Below are positions 7,334 through 16,679 of a stretch of DNA of 64,000 nt, piece by piece. The stretch comes from Psychrobacillus psychrotolerans. GTDB taxonomy: Bacteria > Bacillota > Bacilli > Bacillales_A > Planococcaceae. A program made the translations under genes and the position numbers. Every line of letters begins with the position of its first letter. Position 1 is the first letter of the stretch. The stretch covers positions 62,001 through 126,000 of the forward strand of contig NZ_FOXU01000007.1 in assembly GCF_900115805.1 (NCBI RefSeq). Reading direction: 5' to 3'. The notes beneath the pieces were generated by a model. It searched no databases, was not told where the DNA came from, and was given only the letters and a program-made list of their open reading frames with translations.

Positions 7334-8983
7334 TTCTTTGTCAGCCCACTTTAAGTCCATATATCCAACTGGATGTCTTACGATTCCTGAAATTGTTGGT
7401 TTTTCAAGTGTTACTTGGTTGTAATAATGTACTGGGAAAATTGGCATTTCGTCCATTAATAACGCGTCTGCTTGAATAAGCATTTCCCAACGTTTTGCTT
7501 CGTCTGTTTCATTTTTTATATCAGCGATTAGTTTATCAAATTTTGCATCTGACCAAGTAGTACGGTTCATAGAGGAACCTGTGATGAAGCTTTCTAAAGC
7601 ATTCACTGGATCTGCATAGTCAAATAAGAAGGAAGAGCGAGACAATTGGTATTTAAACTCTTTTTGCTCAGTCGCAAACACACTTGCTTCTACATTTTGT
7701 AATACTACATCTACTCCTAAAACTTCTTTAAATTTACTTTGCAGTGCTTCCGCTATTTTCTTATGAGTATCACTTGTAGAATAAGTTAACGTTACTTCAG
7801 GTAACTCTGTGTAACCCTCTTCTTTCATACCTTCAGCTAAAAGTGATTTTGCTTTTTCTGCATCAAAGCCTACCAGTTTACCAGCTGTTTCTCTGAACTC
7901 CTTACCATCAGGCCCTACAAATCCATAAGGAACAAAGCCCTCTGCTGGTTTTTCGCCATTTTTCGTTACAAACTCTACGATTTCTTGTTGATCAACCGCT
8001 AAACCAAAAGCTTGACGGATTTTTTTATTTGTAAAAGGCTCTTGTGATACGTTGAAACGGTAGAAATATAACCCTGCTTGATCTTCATTTTTCAATTCAG
8101 GAGAATCCAATAACTGATCTGCCAATTCCGCCGGTACACCAGATACATCTAATTCCTCTGTTTCGTACATTTGGTATTCGGTATTGGAATCATCAACCAT
8201 AGCCCATTCCACTTTATCCAGCTTTACAGTATCGGCATCCCAATAATTTTCATTTTTTGCAAATGTAAAGCTTACATCATGCTCCCATGCTGTTAACTTG
8301 AACGGGCCATTTCCTACGAATGTATCTGCTTCTGTATACCAGGTTGCATTCTCAGTAGCCACTTTTTCATTAACTGGGAAGAAACTTGGGTTAGTAATGA
8401 TGTTTAAGAATGCTTCTGTTGGAGCATTTAATTTCACTTCAAATACTTTTTCCTCTACCGCTTTAATAGCAACGTCCTCAGCTGCGCCTTCCCCACTATT
8501 ATAGGCTTCTGCTCCATCAATGAAATACGCTAAAAATGCCGCTGGGGAAGCTGTTTCCGGATTTAACATATGCAACCAACCATAAACGAAATCACTTGCT
8601 AATACAGGCTCACCATTAGACCAATTCGCATCGTCGCGAATTGTAAATGTATACGTTAGACCATCTTCTGTAACATCAATTTTTTCAGCTGTTGCAGGTT
8701 CTGCTACATGGTCCTTTGACAGCCGTACAAGTCCTTCCATTAGATTATTCAATGCATTCCAAGAAACCGCATCAAATCCTACAGATGGATCAAATGATGT
8801 TGGTTCATTTCCATTATTTAATTTGAGTATTTTTTCTGTTTCAGTTTCTACTGCTGTTTCCTTCTCTTCTCCTTCGTTTCCTGTATTAGTTTCCTTTTTT
8901 TCACCCGCATCTTTCGTGGCTGTACAAGCACTTAACACAAGGACAAATAATGCTACTACAAATAACATTAACCATTTCTTCAT
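7331..8983 (-). CDS. dppE: DppE-like peptide-binding lipoprotein
   Basis: Extracellular substrate-binding protein of the peptide transporter, SBP family 5. The ATG giving MKKWLML has an AGGGGG site; a basic-hydrophobic signal ends in the lipobox VLSACTATKD, so cysteine 21 would be lipidated. Family landmarks include the N-terminal FDPSVGFDAVSWNALNNLMEGL and the later IRQAFGLAVDQQEIV. Length 550 is typical for OppA/DppE. By operon context the ligand is probably di- to tetrapeptides including murein peptides. Confidence 0.93.
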   Translation of the reverse strand: MKKWLMLFVVALFVLVLSACTATKDAGEKKETNTGNEGEEKETAVETETEKILKLNNGNEPTSFDPSVGFDAVSWNALNNLMEGLVRLSKDHVAEPATAEKIDVTEDGLTYTFTIRDDANWSNGEPVLASDFVYGWLHMLNPETASPAAFLAYFIDGAEAYNSGEGAAEDVAIKAVEEKVFEVKLNAPTEAFLNIITNPSFFPVNEKVATENATWYTEADTFVGNGPFKLTAWEHDVSFTFAKNENYWDADTVKLDKVEWAMVDDSNTEYQMYETEELDVSGVPAELADQLLDSPELKNEDQAGLYFYRFNVSQEPFTNKKIRQAFGLAVDQQEIVEFVTKNGEKPAEGFVPYGFVGPDGKEFRETAGKLVGFDAEKAKSLLAEGMKEEGYTELPEVTLTYSTSDTHKKIAEALQSKFKEVLGVDVVLQNVEASVFATEQKEFKYQLSRSSFLFDYADPVNALESFITGSSMNRTTWSDAKFDKLIADIKNETDEAKRWEMLIQADALLMDEMPIFPVHYYNQVTLEKPTISGIVRHPVGYMDLKWADKE

Positions 8984-9039
8984 CTTAGTTCCCCCTTTGT
9001 AATATATATGTGAATGCACTTAAGCGCGCTCATCCTATT

Positions 9040-10164
9040 TTAAGATAACTCTTGTAATACTTTTGCACGTTCGTCCTGAAGCCAACAATCAACCGCATGT
9101 GATTCAGATATCGTTGTCGTAAAAGGATAAACATGATCACATACTTCCATTGCATACGGACATCTTGCCGTGAAAGGACATCCTTTAGGTGGTGAAAATA
9201 AATCTGGTGGCGTCCCTTCAATTGGTTGTAATTCTTCCTCAACCAAGTCCAGACGAGGAACTGAATTTAAAAGCCCTTTTGTATATGGATGCTCCGGTGT
9301 GTAAAATATTGCACGTTTATCCCCAATTTCTACTACTTTTCCGGCATACATTACGGCAATTCGATCAGCTATTTTCGCAACGACTCCTAGGTCATGAGTG
9401 ATTAATATAATGGAAATATTCGTTTTCTGTTGAATCTCCTCAAAGAGTTCTAATATTTGTGCTTGGATCGTTACATCTAGTGCGGTAGTTGGTTCATCCG
9501 CAATTAGGAGCTCCGGCTCACATATGAGCGCAATAGCAATCACAATTCTTTGTCGCATTCCTCCTGAAAATTGATGAGGAAATTGCTTTAAGCGCTCTTT
9601 AGGATTGGGAATTCCTACCAGTTCCAACATTTCTATCGCTTTTTGTTTCGCCTCTTGTTTACTTACTTTTTTATGCGTTCGAAGCCCTTCTGTTAATTGC
9701 TCCCCAATCGTGAGCGTTGGGTTTAGTGCTGTCATAGGATCTTGGAAAATCATCGATATGTCTACCCCTTGAATTTTCCGCAGTTGCGGCTTCGACATCC
9801 CCGTCAACTCTTTCCCTTTAAAAAGAACACTACCATTCTTAATAACCCCGGCAGGCTCCGGTATTAACCCCATAATGGCATTAGAAGTAACACTTTTTCC
9901 ACATCCTGATTCCCCTACTATAGCCAGTGTTTCCCCTTGATGAAGATCGAAACTAACCCCCCTAACAGCTTCTACCTCTCCACCATACGTTCGAAAAGAA
10001 ACTTGAAGATTATCTACCTGAAGTACTTTTACATCTGACCTTACCTTCTTTGTTTTCTTTCTATTCCTTTGCGTTTCAGAGGTACCTACTGGAAGTGATT
10101 TATCTACTTCATTAACTCGCTGTTTTACATGTTCCTTTGCAATATCTAACTGTTGTTCATTCAT
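9040..10164 (-). CDS. dppD: DppD peptide ABC transporter ATPase
   Basis: First ATPase subunit of the importer. Walker A GESGCGKSV, Q-loop MIFQDPMTALNP, signature FSGGMRQRIVIAIAL, Walker B LLIADEP and H-loop LITHDLGVV are all present, with the oligopeptide C-terminal cysteine region GCPFTARCPYAME. At 374 residues it carries an extra N-terminal segment of about 45 residues rich in lysine and arginine (RNRKKTKKVR) before the ABC domain. The start is well supported by AGGAGGT, so the extension looks real rather than misannotated. Confidence 0.93.
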   Translation of the reverse strand: MNEQQLDIAKEHVKQRVNEVDKSLPVGTSETQRNRKKTKKVRSDVKVLQVDNLQVSFRTYGGEVEAVRGVSFDLHQGETLAIVGESGCGKSVTSNAIMGLIPEPAGVIKNGSVLFKGKELTGMSKPQLRKIQGVDISMIFQDPMTALNPTLTIGEQLTEGLRTHKKVSKQEAKQKAIEMLELVGIPNPKERLKQFPHQFSGGMRQRIVIAIALICEPELLIADEPTTALDVTIQAQILELFEEIQQKTNISIILITHDLGVVAKIADRIAVMYAGKVVEIGDKRAIFYTPEHPYTKGLLNSVPRLDLVEEELQPIEGTPPDLFSPPKGCPFTARCPYAMEVCDHVYPFTTTISESHAVDCWLQDERAKVLQELS

Positions 10165-10169
10165 CCAAT

Positions 10170-11117
10170 CTACCTCCTAAGCTTCGGATCTAGCGCATCC
10201 TGAAGTCCGTCCCCTAGTACATTAAAGGCGAACATCGTTAAAGAAATAAACAATGCTGGGAAGAATAAGCGCCACCAATGACCAGATAATATAACAGGAA
10301 GTGCATCATTTGCCATAACACCCCAACTTGCAAATGGAGCTGCTATCCCTAAGCCTAAAAAACTTAGAAAAGCTTCCGCAAAGATTGCACTTGGAACTGT
10401 AAGTGTCATTTGAACTATAATAGGACCCATTGTATTCGGCAATAAATTTTTCCGGATAATTCTAGAGCTCTTAGCACCAAACGATTTGGAGGCTGTTACA
10501 AACTCATAGTTTTTTATTTGTAGTACCTGTCCTCGAACAATACGCGCCATTCCTACCCATCCTGTAACAGTAAGAGCTACTATGATTGTCGTTAAACTTG
10601 CTCCCATGATAACCATTAACAAAATAACAACTAACAAATGGGGTAATCCATAAAGTACTTCTACTATTCGCATCATAATGGAATCCGTACGTCCACCTTT
10701 ATAACCACTAATACCACCGTAAATAATGCCAATAAAGAAATCGATAAGCGCAGCCATTACTCCTACAAATATAGAAATACGGGCACCATACCAGGTTCTT
10801 GTAAACACATCTCTTCCTGCTTCGTCGGTACCAAACCAATGAGCAGCAGATGGAGGTTGGTTTTGGTTAGGGTAATCAGTAGCGGTAACCGAATATGGAG
10901 AAAAGATAGGACCAAATATAGAGAAAAGCATCAATAAAATGAGAAAAATTAATCCGCCCATTGCCAATTTATTTTTTCGTAATCGACGCCAAGCATCTTT
11001 CCAGTAGGATAATGAGGGTCTTACAACCGTTTCTGCTCCTCCATGCTTCTTTGGTAGAGGTTGAAACCACTCATCTTTTACATGCTGTGGGGACACTACT
11101 TCTTGTGAATTTGTCAT
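10170..11117 (-). CDS. dppC: DppC peptide ABC transporter permease
   Basis: Membrane permease with an N-terminal OppC-type region (SYWKDAWRRLRKNKLAMGG), then about six membrane segments. The EAA loop that docks to the ATPase is visible around YEFVTASKSFGAKSSRIIRKNLLPN. Length 315. The ATG shares one base with the dppB stop (TAATG), so translation is coupled, and dppD follows after five bases. Confidence 0.93.
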   Translation of the reverse strand: MTNSQEVVSPQHVKDEWFQPLPKKHGGAETVVRPSLSYWKDAWRRLRKNKLAMGGLIFLILLMLFSIFGPIFSPYSVTATDYPNQNQPPSAAHWFGTDEAGRDVFTRTWYGARISIFVGVMAALIDFFIGIIYGGISGYKGGRTDSIMMRIVEVLYGLPHLLVVILLMVIMGASLTTIIVALTVTGWVGMARIVRGQVLQIKNYEFVTASKSFGAKSSRIIRKNLLPNTMGPIIVQMTLTVPSAIFAEAFLSFLGLGIAAPFASWGVMANDALPVILSGHWWRLFFPALFISLTMFAFNVLGDGLQDALDPKLRR

Positions 11118-12052
11118 TAGGCATCCCCTTCTTTTCGGTGTAATTTTATACGTGGGTCCAGTAATCCGTAGACAATATCTACAATGAATAGCATGAACAC
11201 TAGAAATGCACTATAAAACACAGTTGTACCCATGATTACGGGGTAATCTCGATTATTAATACTCTCCACGAAATATTTCCCCATACCTGGAATGGCAAAA
11301 ATACGCTCGATTACAAAAGTACCTGTTAGTATTCCAGCAAGCATCGTCCCTAAAATTGTTACAACTGGCATAAGTGCATTTCTTAATGCATGGCGAACAA
11401 TTATCCGTACGGGAGATAATCCTTTAGCACGGGCCATTTTAATATAATCTTGTGTAAGCACCTCTAACATACTAGATCTAGTTAAGCGAGCAATAATAGC
11501 GGTAGGTCCCGTTGCAAGGGCTATTATAGGCAATATCATATGTAACGGACTAGACCAGGTTGCTGCCGGTAGCAAGTCCCAGGTCACAGCAAGTTGTTGA
11601 ATAAGTAATGTTGCAAGTACGAAGTTAGGTACAGATATACCAACTACTGCAAATGTCATGGCAAAGTAGTCTACCAGACCATTATGTCGAAGTGCAGCAA
11701 TCGTACCCAGTATGATCCCTGAAAGCAAAGCTACTAAAATAGTAGCCATCCCAAGTTCAAAGGAAATCGGGAATCCCCGCGCTAACAATTCATTTACGGA
11801 TTCATTCGGCTTCTTAATAGATGGCCCAAAGTCAAATGTGACAATGGATTTTAAATAACTTAAATATTGAATATGAAGGGGTTCGTCTAGTTTATAAAAT
11901 TTTTCTAAGTTTGCTTGAATGGTAGGATTAGTCGTCCGCTCTCCCTCAAATGGAGAACCGGGTATTAAGTGCATCAATACGAAGGTTAATGTAGCGATGA
12001 TGAGAATTGTCGCAATCATCATGATAAAACGCTTAACAATATATTTTCCCAT
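11117..12052 (-). CDS. dppB: DppB peptide ABC transporter permease
   Basis: Partner permease. It begins with one membrane segment followed by the OppB landmark LMHLIPGSPFEGERTTNP, then a second block of membrane segments. The coupling loop reads TQDYIKMARAKGLSPVRIIVRHALRNA. Length 311 is normal. Start ATG has an AAGGGGG site and lies 12 bases after dppA. Confidence 0.93.
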   Translation of the reverse strand: MGKYIVKRFIMMIATILIIATLTFVLMHLIPGSPFEGERTTNPTIQANLEKFYKLDEPLHIQYLSYLKSIVTFDFGPSIKKPNESVNELLARGFPISFELGMATILVALLSGIILGTIAALRHNGLVDYFAMTFAVVGISVPNFVLATLLIQQLAVTWDLLPAATWSSPLHMILPIIALATGPTAIIARLTRSSMLEVLTQDYIKMARAKGLSPVRIIVRHALRNALMPVVTILGTMLAGILTGTFVIERIFAIPGMGKYFVESINNRDYPVIMGTTVFYSAFLVFMLFIVDIVYGLLDPRIKLHRKEGDA

Positions 12053-12064
12053 TCAAAAGCCCCC

Positions 12065-12889
12065 TTAACAGAATTTAGCTTGTAACGCTAATTCCACCAT
12101 AACAAGCATTGCTCGATATGCTTCTAAAATATCTTTCGCTTTAAACTCCACCACTGTAGTATCTTTTATAATTTCACAACCCGGCATTAAAGCCGCCCAC
12201 TCCGCTTGACCATAGTTTACAAATTCAATTCTTAGTACTGGTTTTTCAGGAGGAGTTAGAGGCATTATTTGATCTCGTTTTTCTATAGCCTCCACTATTT
12301 TCTCTCTAAGCAAGGCCTGTGATTTTAAAGGATGTAAGGTCTTAACAGCTGAACGAGAAATAGACTCCTTCACCACTGCAGTCACGACGCCAGGTAGAAG
12401 GTCTTCCGCTTCCCTACACGCACCGTCATCTCCTGCCACCATAATAACTGGCACACCATAATATCCTGCTACAAATGCATTTAATCCAAGTTCTCCAACT
12501 ACTACTTCATTTATGTACATATTACGAACCCCAAATATCATCGAGTGACTCATTACACCGGGTTGTCCAGCCCGTGAATGGTAACCTGCAAAAACAGCTC
12601 CTAAATACGTTTCATCTAGTGCGTGCACCATTGAATAAGGCTTAAAATCCCCTGTGATTAAGGAAGCATCTGGATGTAATTCTTCTACCAGGAGATTATT
12701 CATTTTAGAGTGACTGTCATTGACTAGTACTTCTTTTATACCTTTTGATAAAGCACCTTCCACAATGGCATTTGCTTCTTGAGTCATTATACGTCTCGCA
12801 CGTTCGTAATTATGCTTGTTGGACTCTACAAACGTGTAATCTGGCAAACCTGTTATTCCTTCCATATCGACCGATAAAAATAGCTTCAT
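12065..12889 (-). CDS. dppA: DppA, D-aminopeptidase (M55)
   Basis: Zinc peptidase that removes N-terminal D-alanine from peptides; in B. subtilis it is a cytoplasmic decamer. Metal-binding positions can be seen: SVDMEG with Asp8 and Glu10, the histidine of VNDSHSKMNN, the histidine of AGYHSRAG and the glutamate of VVVGELG. Length 274 matches the family. It is the first gene of the nine-gene dpp/ykf operon, the classical CodY target in B. subtilis. Confidence 0.94.
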   Translation of the reverse strand: MKLFLSVDMEGITGLPDYTFVESNKHNYERARRIMTQEANAIVEGALSKGIKEVLVNDSHSKMNNLLVEELHPDASLITGDFKPYSMVHALDETYLGAVFAGYHSRAGQPGVMSHSMIFGVRNMYINEVVVGELGLNAFVAGYYGVPVIMVAGDDGACREAEDLLPGVVTAVVKESISRSAVKTLHPLKSQALLREKIVEAIEKRDQIMPLTPPEKPVLRIEFVNYGQAEWAALMPGCEIIKDTTVVEFKAKDILEAYRAMLVMVELALQAKFC

Positions 12890-12940
12890 ATTATTCCCCC
12901 ATATCTTTCTACTTTTCTCTTTCTTTTAGAAACCGAAATA

Positions 12941-12972
12941 ATTATAAACTTTATCAAAATATACTGAATATT
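12941..12972 (-). promoter_or_regulatory. dpp operon promoter region with CodY-type box
   Basis: AATATTCAGTATATT (12972-12958, minus strand) matches 13 of 15 bases of the CodY box read in reverse orientation (AATATTCWGAAAATT). A TATAAT (12946-12941) follows, so CodY would sit over the -35 region. No good -35 hexamer is visible, and the promoter assignment is tentative. CodY control of dpp is established in B. subtilis. Confidence 0.65.
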
Positions 12973-13039
12973 ACAATACATCTAAATACATAGATACATT
13001 GTATCGAATGATTAGAAAGAAAAGCTTTACATTAAAATA

Positions 13040-13081
13040 ATAATAAAAAAGCAAATGCACTTTGATATAAAGGCATTTGCT
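13040..13081 (-). terminator. Terminator after the cotD-like gene
   Basis: AGCAAATGC pairs perfectly with GCATTTGCT around a 14-base loop and is followed by TTTTTATTATT on the minus strand. Confidence 0.85.
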
Positions 13082-13122
13082 GTTGTTTTCTTCATAACGA
13101 AGAAAACTAGAATACAGATGAA

Positions 13123-13482
13123 TTATCTATTCTGACCTGGGAAGAACTGTTGCTGTCCGAATTGTTGTTGCCCAAACTGTTGTCCGTATGGTTGACCAAA
13201 TGATTGTTGTGGAAACTGTCCTTGTTGCATAGGAAATGCCTGTTGACTGCCGGGTACCATTACATTTTGATTTGTAACTGTGTAAAAGTGCTGAGGAACG
13301 TTTACGATATGCTCTCTATTCACATTTACAATTGGATGGATAACAGGCTGCATTCTAGGTAAGAACGAATCACGCACTCGGTATTGCGGAGGACAAACAA
13401 CTGGTTGAGCAGCTGGTTGTTGCCACTGCTTTTGTTGACAAGGATTACAGGAACAGGGTTGTTGATGTTGATGTTGATTCAT
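13123..13482 (-). CDS. CotD-like spore coat protein
   Basis: A 119-residue low-complexity protein. The start has AAGGAGGTG and gives MNQHQHQQPCSCNPCQQKQ; the centre has VVCPPQYRVRDSF and PVIHPIVNVNREHIVNVPQHFY, which resembles the His/Pro/Asn core of CotD inner-coat proteins; the tail is FGQQ/FGQP repeats. Cysteines at the N-terminus could crosslink. Single gene with its own terminator. A mother-cell (SigK) promoter would be expected, but I could not find a convincing one. The cotD symbol is withheld because the similarity is compositional. Confidence 0.7.
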   Translation of the reverse strand: MNQHQHQQPCSCNPCQQKQWQQPAAQPVVCPPQYRVRDSFLPRMQPVIHPIVNVNREHIVNVPQHFYTVTNQNVMVPGSQQAFPMQQGQFPQQSFGQPYGQQFGQQQFGQQQFFPGQNR

Positions 13483-13646
13483 TGTTAATTCACCTCCTTC
13501 TTGCACTACTATTAGTAAATGCAAGAGGAGAAGAAACTAACTAGACAAACATCCCCATTGAATGAAAATAAAAAAAGAATAACACTTCTTTATAGAACTC
13601 AGTTAATTTCTTAATGAAGTAATTATTTTTAAAGTCTGAACAAATT

Positions 13647-13736
13647 TGATTTCCATTTAGAGTGGGTTCCTTCCATGACTTGGCATCTACTTTCTCGAGC
13701 TGTTTCCACTAGACACGCCACCTCTTGTTACAATCA
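13647..13736 (-). repeat. Degenerate copy of the 25.1-kb intergenic repeat
   Basis: This 90-base stretch begins TGATTTCC and ends CAATCA. It aligns end to end with the reverse complement of the element at 25074-25187: both share TGATTTCC and TTT near one end, and GCT-TTTCC-CT, CGCCACCT and CAATCA near the other. About 24 central bases are missing here. It lies in the opposite orientation to the other copy. Confidence 0.7.
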
Positions 13737-13837
13737 TGAAGTCCATTTATAAACAGACAATTGGATAGTATCATATAACTATTTTCATTTATACAAAATT
13801 AAGAATTATTAATAGACCTAAATGATCTGAAATAACT

Positions 13838-13873
13838 TAAAAAACTAGATTCCTTCCCTATAATGAGGAAGGA
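13838..13873 (-). terminator. Terminator of the TRAP/aldolase operon
   Basis: TCCTTCC pairs with GGAAGGA around a 9-base loop, then ATCTAGTTTTTT on the minus strand, six bases after the last gene. Confidence 0.7.
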
Positions 13874-13879
13874 GCCAGT

Positions 13880-14830
13880 TTAATTCAGTAAATATGTTGG
13901 GCTTTTACCCTCCGACTTTTCAACTACATTTCTTACTGCTTTTTCACGAATTTCTCTGAAAGCATCTACTGAATACCAAGCTGCATGCGGCGTCAAAACA
14001 ACTTGTTTAAGATTACGGAGCGGGTGTGTCTCTGGAAGAGGTTCTTCTTCTGTAACATCCAAAAAAGCTCCGGCTATTTCATCATTTTCCAATGCGATTA
14101 CAAGGGCTTTTTCATCTATTATTGGCCCTCTAGCAGTATTAATAATAAATGCTGATCTCTTCATCATTTTTAGTTCGCGTTCTCCGATTAAATGAGTCGT
14201 GGCTTTAATTAATGGGACGTGTATAGAGACAAAATCACTGCTTATCATAATTTCGTCAAACGTTGCCTTAACAACTCCATCTTCCTCCATCTTACCTGCA
14301 GAAATAAAGGGATCATATGCTTTTACTTTGTACCCAATCGCATTTAACTTTTGCCCTAAACGACGAGGTATTTTCCCATACCCAAGCAATCCTACTATAG
14401 CTTTATTTGCACGCAATGGTATCTGCGCTTTTTTAAAATCCCATCCACCTGCATTTGTGTCTTCATAATAAACGAATAAATTTCGTGCTGCAGCCATAAT
14501 GGAAGCAAGTGCATGATCCGAGACTTCATCTACACAATAGTCATTCACATTTGCAACTTGAATCCCTAATTCTGTTGCTGCTTCAACATCAACCATATTA
14601 ATACCTATCCCAAATCGAGAAATCAATTTTAGATTCGGTGCAGCTTCCATAATTTCTCTATCAATATTTGCGTAGAGTATAATAATGGCATCTGACTGTT
14701 GTGCAGCTTGGATGATCTCTGCTTTATCCCGAGACTGCAGCACAGTAAATTGAACATTTGCTTCACTTAACATACTTTCTTCAATTAACAAATCTTCCCA
14801 CTCATGATCTATTAAAGTTACTTTAAACAT
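13880..14830 (-). CDS. D-isomer-specific 2-hydroxyacid dehydrogenase
   Basis: NAD-dependent enzyme that interconverts a 2-hydroxyacid and a 2-oxoacid. The catalytic Arg is in INTARGPIID, the Glu in the block ending DVTEEEPLP, and the His in LTPHAAWYS. The nucleotide-binding loop reads GLLGYGKIPRR, with proline in place of the last glycine of GxGxxG, as in some CtBP-like members. Length 316. Last gene of the TRAP operon; position suggests it oxidises the imported hydroxyacid at C2 to feed the aldolase, but that is inference. The family annotation as phosphoglycerate dehydrogenase would not explain the neighbours. Confidence 0.85.
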   Translation of the reverse strand: MFKVTLIDHEWEDLLIEESMLSEANVQFTVLQSRDKAEIIQAAQQSDAIIILYANIDREIMEAAPNLKLISRFGIGINMVDVEAATELGIQVANVNDYCVDEVSDHALASIMAAARNLFVYYEDTNAGGWDFKKAQIPLRANKAIVGLLGYGKIPRRLGQKLNAIGYKVKAYDPFISAGKMEEDGVVKATFDEIMISSDFVSIHVPLIKATTHLIGERELKMMKRSAFIINTARGPIIDEKALVIALENDEIAGAFLDVTEEEPLPETHPLRNLKQVVLTPHAAWYSVDAFREIREKAVRNVVEKSEGKSPTYLLN

Positions 14831-14845
14831 ACTATACTACCCCTT

Positions 14846-16117
14846 TTATACTAGAACTAATGAAATCCAAGAAATATACGTAATAATAAGTAATGATAAA
14901 ATTAAAGCCAAGAAACCAGGCATTATAGCTTTCGACAATGGCTCAATTTTTATATTCGATATACTGGAAGCTACGAATAGATTTAATCCGAGAGGCGGTG
15001 TTATAAATCCTAGACTTAGATTGACAATCATAATAATTCCAAAGTGAATTGGGTCAACACCCATTTGAGCACTTAGAGGAAGTAAAATTGGAGTCAATAT
15101 AATTACCGCTGCTATCGTTTCCATGAATGTACCTACGACTAATAGTAATAAGTTCACCAATAATAAGAATACAATCGGATTATCGGTAATTTGCATAATA
15201 CTTGCAGCGACTGTATTTGGTATCTGTTCAAGTGCCAAAATGCGTCCAAAAACTGCTGCTGCTGCGACAATTAACATAATTGATCCGGTAGAAATAGCTG
15301 AATCATAGAAAATTGCAATTGTTTGTTTCCAGTTCAGCTCACGGTAAACTAAGAAACTTAATACTAGTCCGTAAACAACCGCTACGACCGCTGCTTCAGT
15401 TGGTGTAAATATCCCACCATAAATACCACCAAGAATTACCACTGGCATTAATATAGCGCCTTTTCCTTTATTAATAGCTTCAAATCTTTCTTTCCATGTT
15501 GCTTTTGGATCTGGTTTATAGTTTTCCTTACGAGCATGTAAATATGCCCACAACATTAACGCAAAGCCCATTAAAATTCCAGGAATAATACCAGCTTTGA
15601 ATAAGTTCCCAATAGAAGTTCCTGAAGAAACCCCATAAATTACAAGTGGGATACTTGGAGGAATAACAATTCCTATTGTACCTGCAGCCGCAATAAGGGC
15701 AGTAGCAAATAATTTGTTATACCCTCTTTTCACCATTTCTGGAATCATAATAGTCCCAATTGCAGCAACAGTTGCAGGACCTGATCCTGATATTGCGGAG
15801 AAAAACATTGCAGTTAATACCGCTGCAATAGCAAATCCACCACGGTAGTGTCCCACAAACGAATTAGCTATATTCAGTAGCCGCTCGGAAACTCCCCCTC
15901 GTCCCATCAATACACCCGCTAGGATGAAAAATGGTATCGCCATTAGCGGGAAAGAATCATTCGCTGTAATCATTACTTGTGTCAATAAACTAAAAGGCAA
16001 GGAAATATCAGTTAGAAGTATTGTTCCTAAACTGGATAGTAGTAGTGCAAAACCTACTGGAACAGATAATAGTAGAAACAATATTAAAAGGCCAAATAAT
16101 ACTAATGCTGAACTCAT
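14846..16117 (-). CDS. TRAP transporter large permease (DctM)
   Basis: Large membrane subunit of a tripartite ATP-independent periplasmic-type transporter, which uses a sodium gradient to import organic acids. The 423-residue protein has about 12 hydrophobic segments and DctM landmarks such as PFFILAGVLMGRGGVSERL and SGSGPATVAAIGTIMIPEM. The ATG overlaps the stop of the small permease by ATGA. No residue in it reveals the substrate. Confidence 0.93.
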   Translation of the reverse strand: MSSALVLFGLLILFLLLSVPVGFALLLSSLGTILLTDISLPFSLLTQVMITANDSFPLMAIPFFILAGVLMGRGGVSERLLNIANSFVGHYRGGFAIAAVLTAMFFSAISGSGPATVAAIGTIMIPEMVKRGYNKLFATALIAAAGTIGIVIPPSIPLVIYGVSSGTSIGNLFKAGIIPGILMGFALMLWAYLHARKENYKPDPKATWKERFEAINKGKGAILMPVVILGGIYGGIFTPTEAAVVAVVYGLVLSFLVYRELNWKQTIAIFYDSAISTGSIMLIVAAAAVFGRILALEQIPNTVAASIMQITDNPIVFLLLVNLLLLVVGTFMETIAAVIILTPILLPLSAQMGVDPIHFGIIMIVNLSLGFITPPLGLNLFVASSISNIKIEPLSKAIMPGFLALILSLLIITYISWISLVLV

Positions 16118-16617
16118 ATAATTGTATCCTCCTCTTTATTATTGGAAGCCTTACCAGTATAAAGAAGGATAGAAGCTTGGATAATTCTAATGATAGAGAA
16201 CAGGAATCCAACAGGTAGTGCAGAATAAACTATCCACATTGGAATTTGAAGAGTTGCAGACTTTTGGTTAAAACTCCTCATATTTTCAATTAAATCTAGT
16301 CCTTGGACTAACAAAAATACCGACAAAACCAACAAAAGTAAGTAAACAAACTGTTGAATTGCCTTTTGAAAACCTAAAGGAAGACGATCTAAAACAATAT
16401 CTATACTTATATGCTTTTTTTCAATAAATGAAATTCCAATGGATAAGAATATCAACCATATGAATAAATAACGAGAAGCTTCTTCAGTCCAACCTATTGC
16501 ATCGCCCATAACATAACGAGAAAATACTTGTAAGAAGATTAAAATTACCATCAAGAACATCGATAATGTTACGAGAGTTTTTTCAAAGTTATTTAAAACT
16601 TTTGCAAATGACTTCAT
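16114..16617 (-). CDS. TRAP transporter small permease (DctQ)
   Basis: Four-helix small membrane subunit that pairs with DctM. The 167-residue protein has DctQ features: VFSRYVMGDAIGWTEEASRYLFIWLIFLS and EKKHISIDIVLDRLP. I take the ATG giving MKSFAKVLNNFEKT, which has AAGGAGGG upstream, over an earlier in-frame ATG. It lies between the binding protein and the large permease. Confidence 0.92.
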   Translation of the reverse strand: MKSFAKVLNNFEKTLVTLSMFLMVILIFLQVFSRYVMGDAIGWTEEASRYLFIWLIFLSIGISFIEKKHISIDIVLDRLPLGFQKAIQQFVYLLLLVLSVFLLVQGLDLIENMRSFNQKSATLQIPMWIVYSALPVGFLFSIIRIIQASILLYTGKASNNKEEDTII

Positions 16618-16679
16618 TAGAAAACCCTCCTTATGTACTAATGTAGGACAGCCCACTGACTGCCCTATCATTGCTCTCG

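Larger units (their letters stand above)
13483..13879. other. Intergenic region around a repeat copy
   Basis: Nearly 400 bases without a credible gene. It holds the cotD-like leader, a degenerate repeat copy and the terminator of the next operon; nothing else is recognised. Confidence 0.6.
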
